This document shows positions 19,966 through 28,954 of a stretch of 64,000 nucleotides of DNA, one piece after another. This DNA comes from Candidatus Villigracilaceae bacterium (GTDB lineage Bacteria; Chloroflexota; Anaerolineae; Anaerolineales; Villigracilaceae): positions 62,001 to 126,000 of the forward strand of contig JAPKMP010000003.1 of NCBI GenBank assembly GCA_026645935.1, given 5' to 3'. The position numbers and the translations under genes were made by a program. A model generated the notes under the pieces. It was not told where the DNA came from, ran no database searches, and saw only the letters and a list, made by a program, of their open reading frames with translations. The first letter of the stretch is position 1, and every line of letters begins with the position of its first letter.

Positions 19966-21002
19966 CCACGCTCGAAGTGCGGAATCTCGCCAAACGATTC
20001 AATGGCTCACCGAATGCGGCTGTGAACGATATTTCCTTTGAGTTAAGCGACAACGAGATCCTCGCGCTGGTCGGACCGAGCGGCTGTGGGAAGACAACCA
20101 CGCTTCGACTCATCGCCGGGCTTGAGCGGCCGGATGCAGGCTCGATCAGGCTGAATCGGATTCTGGTCGCGTCTGAAGCGGTTTTCGTTCCTCCCGAACA
20201 ACGCGGCGTTGGAATGATCTTCCAGGATCACGCACTCTTCCCGCATCTAACCGTTTTCGATAACGTGGCATTTGGTTTGAGCGGCAAGACAACAGCGGAG
20301 GTTCGCACGCGGGTGGGCGAGATGCTGCACATGGTAGGTCTGCTTTCCCACTCGAAACGATATCCGCATGAACTCTCCGGCGGTGAACGGCAGCGTGTGG
20401 CGTTGGCGCGCGCGCTTACACCGCGACCAGTGCTGGTTCTTATGGACGAACCCTTCAGCAGTCTCGACGCCGACTTGCGCGCCGGTGTGCGCGAACATGT
20501 GCGCGGCATTCTCAAGTCGATGCAGGCAACGGTCGTCTTCGTAACGCACGACCAGGAAGAAGCGCTTTACATGGGTGATAGACTCGCCGTGCTGAAAAAA
20601 GGGGAATTGGAACAGATCGGCACACCGGAAGAAATTTTCCACGAATCGAACACACGCTTCGTCGCGGAGTTCATGGGCCACAGCGATTTCCTCAAAGGGA
20701 AAGTGACCCGCGACGGTATTCAAACCGCCATTGGGCTTGTCAGGCAGATCGTTGACCTGCCTCTCTCCACCGCCGTTGAGATCGCCATCCGCGCCGATGA
20801 TATCGACTTTCACGTGGATGGTTCCGGCAACGCCCTCATCATCGACCGTTTCTTTCGCGGCGCGTTCAATCTCTATCGTCTGCGCCTCGATACCGGGCAG
20901 GTCATCCACGCCATCAATCCGCACACGAACATTCTGCCCGTCGGCACACGTGTGCAGGCATTCGTCAGCGCGGAGCATTCTCTAACTGTCTTTACTCAGT
21001 AG
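19962..21002 (+). CDS. Fe(3+) ABC transporter ATP-binding protein
   Basis: [69 protein letters not shown]; ATGA overlap with permease. Track ORF start 19368 is spurious. Confidence 0.93.
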   Translation: [346 protein letters not shown]

Positions 21003-21179
21003 AGCGTCGCATTCTCCCGCATCTCCTCACAAAACTCTAGTAAAATTCTACGCAAATCTATATAGTATTAAAGAAACTTACGCCTACAATTGTCCCTGAG
21101 GTGAGGGCGAGTAACAACCGCCCTTGCTTTGTTTAACCAACTGCAAGACCATTCGACGATCCTGACTGAAAGACCAACC

Positions 21180-22484
21180 ATGTTCATCAAACGTCTTCAA
21201 CTCGCCCTCATCCACACCGCGGTCGCCATGACTCTCGTGCCGATCAACAGCACGCTCAACCGCGTCATGATCTTCGACCTCGGCATCTCGAAAACGTTGT
21301 TTACCGTTCTTGCCATCTTTCCATATTTGCTCGCGCCGATCCAGGTTGCCATCGGTTCTTTCTCAGACCGCCACCCCATTGCAGGTTTCCGTCGCAGCCC
21401 ATACATCCTTGCCGGGCTCGTGCTTTGCGTGATTGGCGTTGCTGTTTCCCCGCAGATCGCAATCCTTATCACCGAGAACTTCACGCTCGGCATCGCTGTG
21501 GGGATCCTTGCTTTTGGGGCTTGGGGCATGGGTTACAATCTTTCCGCGGTCTGTTACCTTTCACTTGCCTCGGAACTTTCCGGTGAAAAAGAACGCGGCA
21601 AAACGATAGCGACCATGTTCACGGTCATGGTTATCGGCTTGATCGCGACGGGCATCGGTCTCAGCAGGATGGTTCCAACCTTCGACTTGATCGCCCTCGA
21701 ACAGGCATTCCTCGCCATCGCCGCCTCCGCCCTGACCTTGGGTTTGATCGGCCTCTTCAAACTTGAGCCGCCCTTTGGCTTTTCCTCCCAACCCGCCCCC
21801 GCCGACAATTACACCGTCAAACAAATGGCCGCCGCCATCACTGAAAACCGGGTCGCAAAGATCTTCTTTGTTTATTTATTATTGCTGCTTGCCGCCATCC
21901 TCGGGCAGGACGTTCTGCTCGAGCCCTTTGCCGCCCAGGCTTTCGGCATGACCCTCGAACAAACCTCGCGCATCGTCTCCATCACCAACGGTTTTACGCT
22001 CATTGCCTTTCTCGTTGCAGGCTTTCTCGACGGGCGCGTGAAAAAGAAATACACGGCGCAATCCGGCAATCTCGCGGCTTTGACCGGTTTCATCATCATC
22101 GTCATCAGCGGAATGACCGCCAGCGCGAGCGCCTTCTACATTGGCATCACCCTGCTTGGATTCGGCACAGGTATTTCCACCATAGCAAATCTTTCCCTGA
22201 TGTTCGATCTGACCGTCCCCGAAAAGGTCGGCTTGTACATCGGCGCATGGGGTTTCTCGAACGGACTTTCGCGCCTGGTCGGCTTGCTCATGGCGGGCGT
22301 GGTCGCAGACCTTGCCACACAAATCAGCGGAAATTCATTGAACGGATATCTGGTCGTATTCAGCCTTGAAGCGATGATGTTATTGATTGCGGCCGTCCTT
22401 TTGTATCGAATCGACGTCGACGTCTTCCAAAAGAAGGCGCACGAACCCGCTTTTACGGAAAAAGTTGCGTTGGCGGCTGAGTGA
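21180..22484 (+). CDS. BCH/PucC-family MFS transporter
   Basis: LALIHTAVAMTLVPINSTLNRVMIFDLGISKTLFTVLAIFPYLLAPIQVAIGSFSDRHPIAGFRRSPYILAG resembles PucC/LhaA family; 12 TM pattern. Confidence 0.75.
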   Translation: MFIKRLQLALIHTAVAMTLVPINSTLNRVMIFDLGISKTLFTVLAIFPYLLAPIQVAIGSFSDRHPIAGFRRSPYILAGLVLCVIGVAVSPQIAILITENFTLGIAVGILAFGAWGMGYNLSAVCYLSLASELSGEKERGKTIATMFTVMVIGLIATGIGLSRMVPTFDLIALEQAFLAIAASALTLGLIGLFKLEPPFGFSSQPAPADNYTVKQMAAAITENRVAKIFFVYLLLLLAAILGQDVLLEPFAAQAFGMTLEQTSRIVSITNGFTLIAFLVAGFLDGRVKKKYTAQSGNLAALTGFIIIVISGMTASASAFYIGITLLGFGTGISTIANLSLMFDLTVPEKVGLYIGAWGFSNGLSRLVGLLMAGVVADLATQISGNSLNGYLVVFSLEAMMLLIAAVLLYRIDVDVFQKKAHEPAFTEKVALAAE

Positions 22485-22490
22485 CATGCC

Positions 22491-23120
22491 ATGACCCAGA
22501 ATGAATGGCTTTCTCTCGCAGGAGCGGCGGATCTGCTCGGAGTTCATCCGAGCACGGTGCGGCAGTGGTCGGATAAGGGCATCCTACCCGTCCACAAGAC
22601 GCAGGGAGGTCACCGCCGTTATAAGCGCGGAGAAATTCTCCTCTGGGCCGAATCAACTCAAAGGTCCAAAGAGGAGGCGATTGAACCCGAGGGGATGATG
22701 CAGGAGATCGTGAGGAATGTCCGCATGCAGATCTCGGAGGGGCGTCTGCAGGAGGAAACCTGGTATCAAAAACTGGATGAGGATGCGCGCACACAATATC
22801 GCGCGAGCGCTCGTTCGCTCTTTCAAGGCTTGATGACCTATGTCGCAACGAACGGAAAGGAAGCTTCGCACGAAGCCCATGCCATTGGCTACGAGTACGC
22901 CTCGCGGGCGCGACGTTACAGCCTGAGCTACGTGGATGCGGCGAAGGCGTTCCTATTCTTCCGGGATACGCTGGTCGAGTCGGTCATTAAGGTGTTCACT
23001 GAGGCAAATGTCCCGGCACGGCGCGCGACCGAAATGTACACCCGCATGCATGCCTTCACGGATGACATCCTCATCAGTTTGTTGGAAACATATCGCAAGC
23101 TGGAAAATGCAAACCATTAA
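22491..23120 (+). CDS. MerR/excisionase-type HTH protein with C-terminal helical (RsbRD-like?) domain
   Basis: SLAGAADLLGVHPSTVRQWSDKGILPVHKTQGGHRRYKRGEI HTH, then all-helical C-terminus. Confidence 0.65.
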   Translation: MTQNEWLSLAGAADLLGVHPSTVRQWSDKGILPVHKTQGGHRRYKRGEILLWAESTQRSKEEAIEPEGMMQEIVRNVRMQISEGRLQEETWYQKLDEDARTQYRASARSLFQGLMTYVATNGKEASHEAHAIGYEYASRARRYSLSYVDAAKAFLFFRDTLVESVIKVFTEANVPARRATEMYTRMHAFTDDILISLLETYRKLENANH

Positions 23121-23208
23121 TGCTTGTCATCCCGATAGTGAAGGATCTCTACGACAATAATAGTGACCCTTCGTGGCGCCTTACGCCACTCAGATTGACG
23201 CACTTAAA

Positions 23209-23247
23209 ATCAAAAAGAGCCGCAGAATGACTCCGGCTCTTTTTGAT
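23209..23247. terminator. Bidirectional intrinsic terminator
   Basis: Perfect 14-bp stem ATCAAAAAGAGCCG / CGGCTCTTTTTGAT between convergent genes. Confidence 0.85.
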
Positions 23248-23252
23248 TCAAC

Positions 23253-24074
23253 TTAATCCGCCGATGCTGGTGCGGGGACCGACTCGATCATTTCATGCGG
23301 CTGGGGCTTTGCGGCAAGCTGGAAGCCCGCGTACATCAGGATGGCAGAGAACAACTCCCCGACATACAGGTATTCTCCATACCCGAGGCGGGTGAGCGTG
23401 CTGGCGAACCCGATCAGCAACGCTCCGGCTGCGATCAGGACATTTGCGATCACGCGATTCGGCATTACACGCTTCCGCCAGAACAGGAACGCCGAGTAGA
23501 TCGCGCCGCCCACAAGCGTGATCAGGCCATAGATGTTGAAGAACGGGGTTGTAAGACGCACCGGTGTGCCGAGCGGGAGCAGTCCGCGCACGGCGGTCAC
23601 TTCTTCACCGCGATACGTGGTGGTGATGGTCAACGCACCTGCGGGCGCGGACTCGCCTTCTTCGAGGACTTTCGTCCCATACTGTTCGCTGACGATCTTA
23701 TCGATGGTAAAGACAGCTTCATCGAGCTTCGGCATGGCTTGCAGCATGAGATAGCCCGCGAACAGGCTGCCAACGATGAGGATTCCCGTCACAACATTAA
23801 CCCACTTTCTGCGCACCAGAAGATATAACGTGCCGTGCCCCAGCCACGCGGCATTCAATGCCGCGCCGAACAAGTACCAGGCAAAGAATATCCATTTATT
23901 CCACGCCAGGGCAAGGTAGGCTTCGGCAAAACTTCCCGCGCCGAACATTGCCAGACCGATGCCCCAGAACAGGAAGTGCGCCTGACGACGCACAATATAT
24001 CTTCGCAGGACGCTGACCGTAAAGACCAGCATGATAAGGGTCGACAAGAAAGGAAGAACATGATTGACCGACAT
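23253..24074 (-). CDS. Integral membrane protein of unknown function
   Basis: MSVNHVLPFLSTLIMLVFTVSVLRRYIVRRQAHFLFWGIGLAMFGAGSFAEAYLAL...; several predicted TM helices. Confidence 0.65.
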   Translation of the reverse strand: MSVNHVLPFLSTLIMLVFTVSVLRRYIVRRQAHFLFWGIGLAMFGAGSFAEAYLALAWNKWIFFAWYLFGAALNAAWLGHGTLYLLVRRKWVNVVTGILIVGSLFAGYLMLQAMPKLDEAVFTIDKIVSEQYGTKVLEEGESAPAGALTITTTYRGEEVTAVRGLLPLGTPVRLTTPFFNIYGLITLVGGAIYSAFLFWRKRVMPNRVIANVLIAAGALLIGFASTLTRLGYGEYLYVGELFSAILMYAGFQLAAKPQPHEMIESVPAPASAD

Positions 24075-24087
24075 GAGTTTCTCCTGT

Positions 24088-24237
24088 TTAGAATTTGATG
24101 AAGCCAAGCAGTACGCCCGCCGCGAAGATGATCAGCCCAAGCATGACAAGCCCCATGAAGACCAGCGACGCAGGAACGACCTTCTCGAAGAAAAAAGAAT
24201 CCTTTGGCATGTGCGACTTCCCGTTTTTCTCGGTCAT
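24088..24237 (-). CDS. Small single-TM protein (49 aa)
   Basis: MTEKNGKSHMPKDSFFFEKVVPASLVFMGLVMLGLIIFAAGVLLGFIKF*, 13 nt upstream of the membrane protein gene. Confidence 0.5.
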   Translation of the reverse strand: MTEKNGKSHMPKDSFFFEKVVPASLVFMGLVMLGLIIFAAGVLLGFIKF

Positions 24238-24397
24238 GGCTCACCTCGATACAGTTGATATTTTCCCTCTTTCGAACGAAATCGCAACTGAGATTGTAGA
24301 AGTTTGGATTAAATATGTATAAAGATGGTCTGTTTTGTGCATGATGCAAGTCACAAGTTTCATGAATATTCATCATGCGGTTCCCCCAATGTGAAAA

Positions 24398-26941
24398 CTA
24401 TTTCAACAACTGTTCCAGGATCGCAAACGTCTCCGCCCTGCCCCCATGCCCGTTCTCCCCGCCGGGACCCACACACGAAGGGCAGCCGTCTTCGCAGGCG
24501 CAATCGTTTACGAGTTCTTGCGCACGGCGGATCAATTCGTCGTGCAATTCGAATAATTTCGCGCTGAAACCGATTCCCGCCGGGACGAGGTCATACAGAA
24601 CTACAGACGGCAGACCTCCGACCGCGGACCACGCGGGTTCAGCGTAAATTCCGAGGTCGCCCGCATCGCACATCAGAAACAATGGAGCAAGGTTACCCAG
24701 CACGAATCCCAATCCCGTCAAACCGCTCCGGATGCGCACATTCTGCTCCACTTTGCGATGGCAGCTCTGGCAGAGTGTGGTCAGATTTTCGAGGCGGTTG
24801 GCTTCCTCGTGATTCACCTTTCCATCCTGAATAAAAGCACGGAAGGGAATCATGTGATGCACGTCATGTTCGCGATTCGTCTCCGCCGCGCCGCATACCT
24901 GACATTTGAACTGGTCCCGTTTTCGGACTGCGAGTCTTATCTTTTGCCAGTCCGGTCCGTAGTCGTTCGGGTCGTTTGTCCATAGGCCGGCATCGCGCAA
25001 TGTTTTCAGCGCGGATTCGGAAAGGGTCAGCCAATAGCCTGTTGTTTGTAACTCGGAAGGCGGCATGTCGAGCGGCTCCTGCCCAAGATTCTCGTTCGTG
25101 AACCAGCGCAGTTTGCGAAACCCAACGACTTGCGTGGTGACTTGGATTTCGCCATACGCCTTCTCCCCGCCGGGGACGGCGGATTGAGCCTGCCGAGCCG
25201 TGATCAGAATTTCCGATTGCTGCTGGGCTTCGGTGTAATAGTCCAAGCCAACAGGCACAAGGTGGGCAATGTGATTATCGATATCGAGTTCCTTCACAAA
25301 ATATTGCTGGGCTTCGTGCATGTAGATCGCGCCGGGGTGGACCATCCAATTCGCCGATTCGCCGTCCACTGTGCCAACGATCATCGGTTTGCCATCCGCA
25401 TCGGCGGATTGCAAGACCACACCTTGCGGCGATGCGGAACGCAGTGAAATGTTCGCAGCGGGATAGGCATCCTGCATCCAGAAATATTTTTCGTTCGAGA
25501 AATGCGCTTCGTTGTTGGAAAGCAGAAATTGAAGATACTCCTCGATCAATTCCCAGGACAAGGAGCCGAAGCCCTCCCCTTTTTGAAACGGCAGTTCGAA
25601 CATGGCGCAGCGCAGGTGATTAAGCAAAATCAACAGATGATTCGGGTTGACCAGCGCCATCTCGGGCGAACGTTCGAAGAAATATTCAGGATGATGCGCC
25701 AGGAACTGATCGAGCGGGTTGGAATTGGTGATCAAAACCGCAGCAGCTGGAGTATCCCCGCGCCCGGCGCGACCGGCTTGCTGGCGGGCGCTGGCTATCG
25801 TACCGGGATACCCAACCATGAGCGCCGCGCCCAGTCCGCCGATGTCAATGCCGAGTTCGAGGGCGTTTGTGGCGACAACGGTTTTGACAGAGCCGTCGCG
25901 CAAGCCTTGTTCAATTTCACGGCGTTGTCGAGGGAGGTAGCCGGAGCGATAGCCGCGGATGAGGTTATTGGTAATTGGGGATTGGTAATTGGAAGATGGA
26001 GAATTGGAGATTAGAGATTGGAAATTGGTAAGGAGGATTTCCACGCTTCTTCGAGTCCGTGCAAAGATGACAGATTGGATATTCCGTTTCAACAAATCCA
26101 TTCCCAGCCGTACGCCTTCGAGTAGACTGCTTTTCCGCAAGCCGAGGGTCGGATTCAAAACGGGCGGGTTGTAGATGATGAAATGGCGCGGCCCTCGCGA
26201 GGAACCGTCGTCATCCACCAGTTCGACAGGTTCCTCGATGAGGGTTTTGGCTAATTCCTTTGGATTACCGATGGTTGCCGACGAAAGGATGAACTGCGGT
26301 TTCGCGCCGTAGAATTTCGCCACGCGTTTGAGTCTGCGAATCACATTGGCGACGTGCGAGCCGAAAACTCCGCGGTAGGTGTGGGTTTCGTCGATGACCA
26401 CAAACTTGAGATTCGAGAAGAAGTCGCTCCAGTTGGCATGATGCGGGAGGATGCCTGTGTGAAGCATGTCGGGGTTGGTCAGGATGATGTTGGCAGTTTT
26501 TCGAATGACGGGGCGATGGGACTGGGGAGTGTCTCCATCATAGATTGCCGATTTTAGATTTGCGATTGAAGATTGAAAAGATTCGAGGTTCGATTGTTGA
26601 TCCTGGGTGAGCGCTTTGGTGGGGAAGAGATATAACGCGCGAGAATGCGAATCTTCAATCAACTTTGCAAGGACGGGCAGGTTGTAGGCAAGGGTCTTTC
26701 CGCTGGCAGTGCCGGTGGCGAGGATGAGGTTTAGTCCGGCGCGGGCATGAGTCCAGGCTGTCAGTTGATGGGAGTAGAGCAGGGAAATGTTCCGGGAAGA
26801 TAAGGCTTTTCGAAGCGATTCAGGCATATCGTTCGGGAAAGGATGCGTCTGTGCGGCGCGAGGTGGAGTCGTCTGCCAGGCAACAAGGCTTGGCGCGGTT
26901 TCTTCATCCTGTTTCCAAAAATCCAGAAGCGATGAAAGCAT
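24398..26941 (-). CDS. MrfA/YprA-like DEAD/DEAH helicase with DUF1998/zinc-binding C-terminus and embedded HNH domain
   Basis: ATGTASGKTLAYNLPVLAKL, VVIDETHTYRG, VVATNALELGIDIGGL, QQAGRAGRG; HNH CQVCGAAETNREHDVHHMIPF..NLTTLCQSCHRKVE; terminal CACEDGCPSC. Confidence 0.85.
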   Translation of the reverse strand: MLSSLLDFWKQDEETAPSLVAWQTTPPRAAQTHPFPNDMPESLRKALSSRNISLLYSHQLTAWTHARAGLNLILATGTASGKTLAYNLPVLAKLIEDSHSRALYLFPTKALTQDQQSNLESFQSSIANLKSAIYDGDTPQSHRPVIRKTANIILTNPDMLHTGILPHHANWSDFFSNLKFVVIDETHTYRGVFGSHVANVIRRLKRVAKFYGAKPQFILSSATIGNPKELAKTLIEEPVELVDDDGSSRGPRHFIIYNPPVLNPTLGLRKSSLLEGVRLGMDLLKRNIQSVIFARTRRSVEILLTNFQSLISNSPSSNYQSPITNNLIRGYRSGYLPRQRREIEQGLRDGSVKTVVATNALELGIDIGGLGAALMVGYPGTIASARQQAGRAGRGDTPAAAVLITNSNPLDQFLAHHPEYFFERSPEMALVNPNHLLILLNHLRCAMFELPFQKGEGFGSLSWELIEEYLQFLLSNNEAHFSNEKYFWMQDAYPAANISLRSASPQGVVLQSADADGKPMIVGTVDGESANWMVHPGAIYMHEAQQYFVKELDIDNHIAHLVPVGLDYYTEAQQQSEILITARQAQSAVPGGEKAYGEIQVTTQVVGFRKLRWFTNENLGQEPLDMPPSELQTTGYWLTLSESALKTLRDAGLWTNDPNDYGPDWQKIRLAVRKRDQFKCQVCGAAETNREHDVHHMIPFRAFIQDGKVNHEEANRLENLTTLCQSCHRKVEQNVRIRSGLTGLGFVLGNLAPLFLMCDAGDLGIYAEPAWSAVGGLPSVVLYDLVPAGIGFSAKLFELHDELIRRAQELVNDCACEDGCPSCVGPGGENGHGGRAETFAILEQLLK

Positions 26942-26946
26942 GAGAG

Positions 26947-27957
26947 TCAATCCACAGGTTCGCTGCGTTCCTTGTGAAGAGTGCGGAACGCCCACGCGCC
27001 GACTCCCAGCGGAAACCAAAAGGTGGCGGCGCGATAGAGCAGGGTGATGACGACGGATTGACTCCAATTGACGTTGAGTGAGGTCAGTGCAATGGGCATG
27101 ATGCCTTCGACGATGCCAATGCCGGATGGTGTGGGCGAAACGATTAGAAAAAGATACGCCATCGAAAACCCGGCGATGATGGTGCCTGCCGAGAACGGGA
27201 CTTCAAATGCAAGAAAAGAGCAGACGAGAATCATCATCAACAATCCCTTGTCGAAGATACCCCACAGGACGGGGCGGACCAGGCTGGACGGTTTTTCCGT
27301 CAACCCTGAGAAGCCGTCCGCTATCTCATGGGCAAACCCGTGTGCGCGATCTTCGCTGAGATAATTTTCCCTGCGAAAAAGATGCACGATGCGGTTGACT
27401 CCGCGTGCAAATTTCGCGAGCAGGTTCCCCAGTTTTTCGGCGGACCGATACCCGATGTATAGAACAGATCCGTAGGTGGCGGCGATTCCAAACAGGAAGA
27501 GCGAAGCGGAGATTTCCCCGGCGTTCAAATCGTTGCGGCGGATGAGAACGATCAATCCCAACGCAAGGATGACAAGAAACGCCGCCTGGTCGAGCAGGAG
27601 GAATAACGCCGCCGCCACCGTGACCTTGCCGGTGGGATGCCCGCGACGATGCGCCTCCGCCGCGAAGAGGGCGACTCCGCCTGCCCCGGCGGTTGGCGCC
27701 ACCACGTTAATAAAGTTCGCCGCTGTGGCAATACGGCTGAGCGTGAAGACATCGTCGTGGACCCCAAGTAAATGAAAGACGGATTGGTACATGCGCCCGC
27801 TGGAGATGAACCAAACGATCTGAATCAAAAGCGCAAGCAGGAAGAAACCTATATGCGCCTTTTGCAAAGTGAGAAGAATGGTTTCGAGTTCGCTGAAGCT
27901 AAGCGCAGCCACAATCACGCCAAGGAACAGAATAACGAAAACCAATACTTTCCTCAT
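26947..27957 (-). CDS. Lysylphosphatidylglycerol synthase TM-region (UPF0104) family protein
   Basis: MRKVLVFVILFLGVIVAALSF...NFINVVAPTAGAGGVALFAAEAHRRG...SPTPSGIGIVEGIMPIAL. Confidence 0.8.
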   Translation of the reverse strand: MRKVLVFVILFLGVIVAALSFSELETILLTLQKAHIGFFLLALLIQIVWFISSGRMYQSVFHLLGVHDDVFTLSRIATAANFINVVAPTAGAGGVALFAAEAHRRGHPTGKVTVAAALFLLLDQAAFLVILALGLIVLIRRNDLNAGEISASLFLFGIAATYGSVLYIGYRSAEKLGNLLAKFARGVNRIVHLFRRENYLSEDRAHGFAHEIADGFSGLTEKPSSLVRPVLWGIFDKGLLMMILVCSFLAFEVPFSAGTIIAGFSMAYLFLIVSPTPSGIGIVEGIMPIALTSLNVNWSQSVVITLLYRAATFWFPLGVGAWAFRTLHKERSEPVD

Positions 27958-28267
27958 ATGCTGCGCTTCACCGTGAATCCCCAAAACCCTACGGCGCGGC
28001 GACTGGCGTCGGTGTTTCACCGACCAGGCGTTTACCGCAGGCTGACAGAATGATTAACGCCAGGATTACAAAAGTGCCATGAAGACTGTTACGCATAATT
28101 CCTCGTCAGTACTCTAATGCGCCTAGGATTGTAACAAACATTGACAACCCGCCTGAGTCAATACCATTGACAAATATCAATGAATGAGCTTCGAATTTTG
28201 CCGGCAAACAAAAAAACCCGCTACCATAAATGATTGGACTTTTCCTTCATAAAGTACATTTCGACCC

Positions 28268-28672
28268 CTATTTGATCACATCCGCTATCGTGGTCTTTTC
28301 CAACTTGTTCGAGACGTAGTCCCGAATGTCCTTGAAGACCTTCGTCAGTTTCTTCTCTTTTTCAATAGGTGTTGATTCGTAAAAATTCTCGCTGACCGAT
28401 TCTGTAGGGGCGAGAGCGCCGTCGAATAACCGAATGACGTCGGCAAGAGGAATCTGGTCAGGGCGTTTGGCGAGACGATAACCGCCTTTTTGCCCCTTGG
28501 CGCTGCGGAGGAAATGAGCGCGTTTGAGCGCCAGCATCAATTGCTCCAAGAATTTGGGTGGGATTCCCTGCGCGGTAGCGATCGTGTCAATGGAAATGAA
28601 ACCTTCACCCTCATTGCGGGCAAGATAGACAAGGGCGAGGAGGGCATATTCACTACGGGTGGTTAATTTCAT
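28268..28672 (-). CDS. Rrf2 family transcriptional regulator (no cysteines)
   Basis: MKLTTRSEYALLALVYLARNEGEGFISIDTIATAQGIPPKFLEQLMLALKRAHFLRSAKGQKGGYRLAK. Confidence 0.92.
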   Translation of the reverse strand: MKLTTRSEYALLALVYLARNEGEGFISIDTIATAQGIPPKFLEQLMLALKRAHFLRSAKGQKGGYRLAKRPDQIPLADVIRLFDGALAPTESVSENFYESTPIEKEKKLTKVFKDIRDYVSNKLEKTTIADVIK

Positions 28673-28700
28673 TTCAAAACTCTACTTTCTTGATTTGACC

Positions 28701-28713
28701 TACTGAGGCAGTA
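28701..28713. promoter_or_regulatory. Candidate autoregulatory operator of the Rrf2 gene
   Basis: TACTG-AGG-CAGTA palindrome 28 nt upstream of the Rrf2 start codon. Confidence 0.4.
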
Positions 28714-28775
28714 TAGTATAAAAAATAAGCGTGTCAAGCTGGGTGCTTTTCTTCTCATCAAATGATTTTCAGGTC

Positions 28776-28804
28776 TTGACATAATTCAGCCGTTGAATTA
28801 TGAT
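28776..28804 (+). promoter_or_regulatory. Sigma-70-type promoter for pst operon
   Basis: TTGACA-N17-TATGAT. Confidence 0.65.
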
Positions 28805-28954
28805 TTTAGGAAATAAGCCTATTGGATTACTAGGAATTCATAAAATGTTGATCTCTGAAGCCTAGGTCAGAAAGATACGCATTTTTTATTTCCTTCAAAT
28901 CCCTACTAAACCAATAGGATTTATAAAAATAATTGACATAATTGGAGAAACAAT

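Noticed and set aside
24455-25185. Repeated CCCCGCCGGGGAC words in the helicase region as regulatory repeats
   Set aside because: Encode the common PGGE/Gly-rich turns and are too short to separate from GC-rich coding bias.
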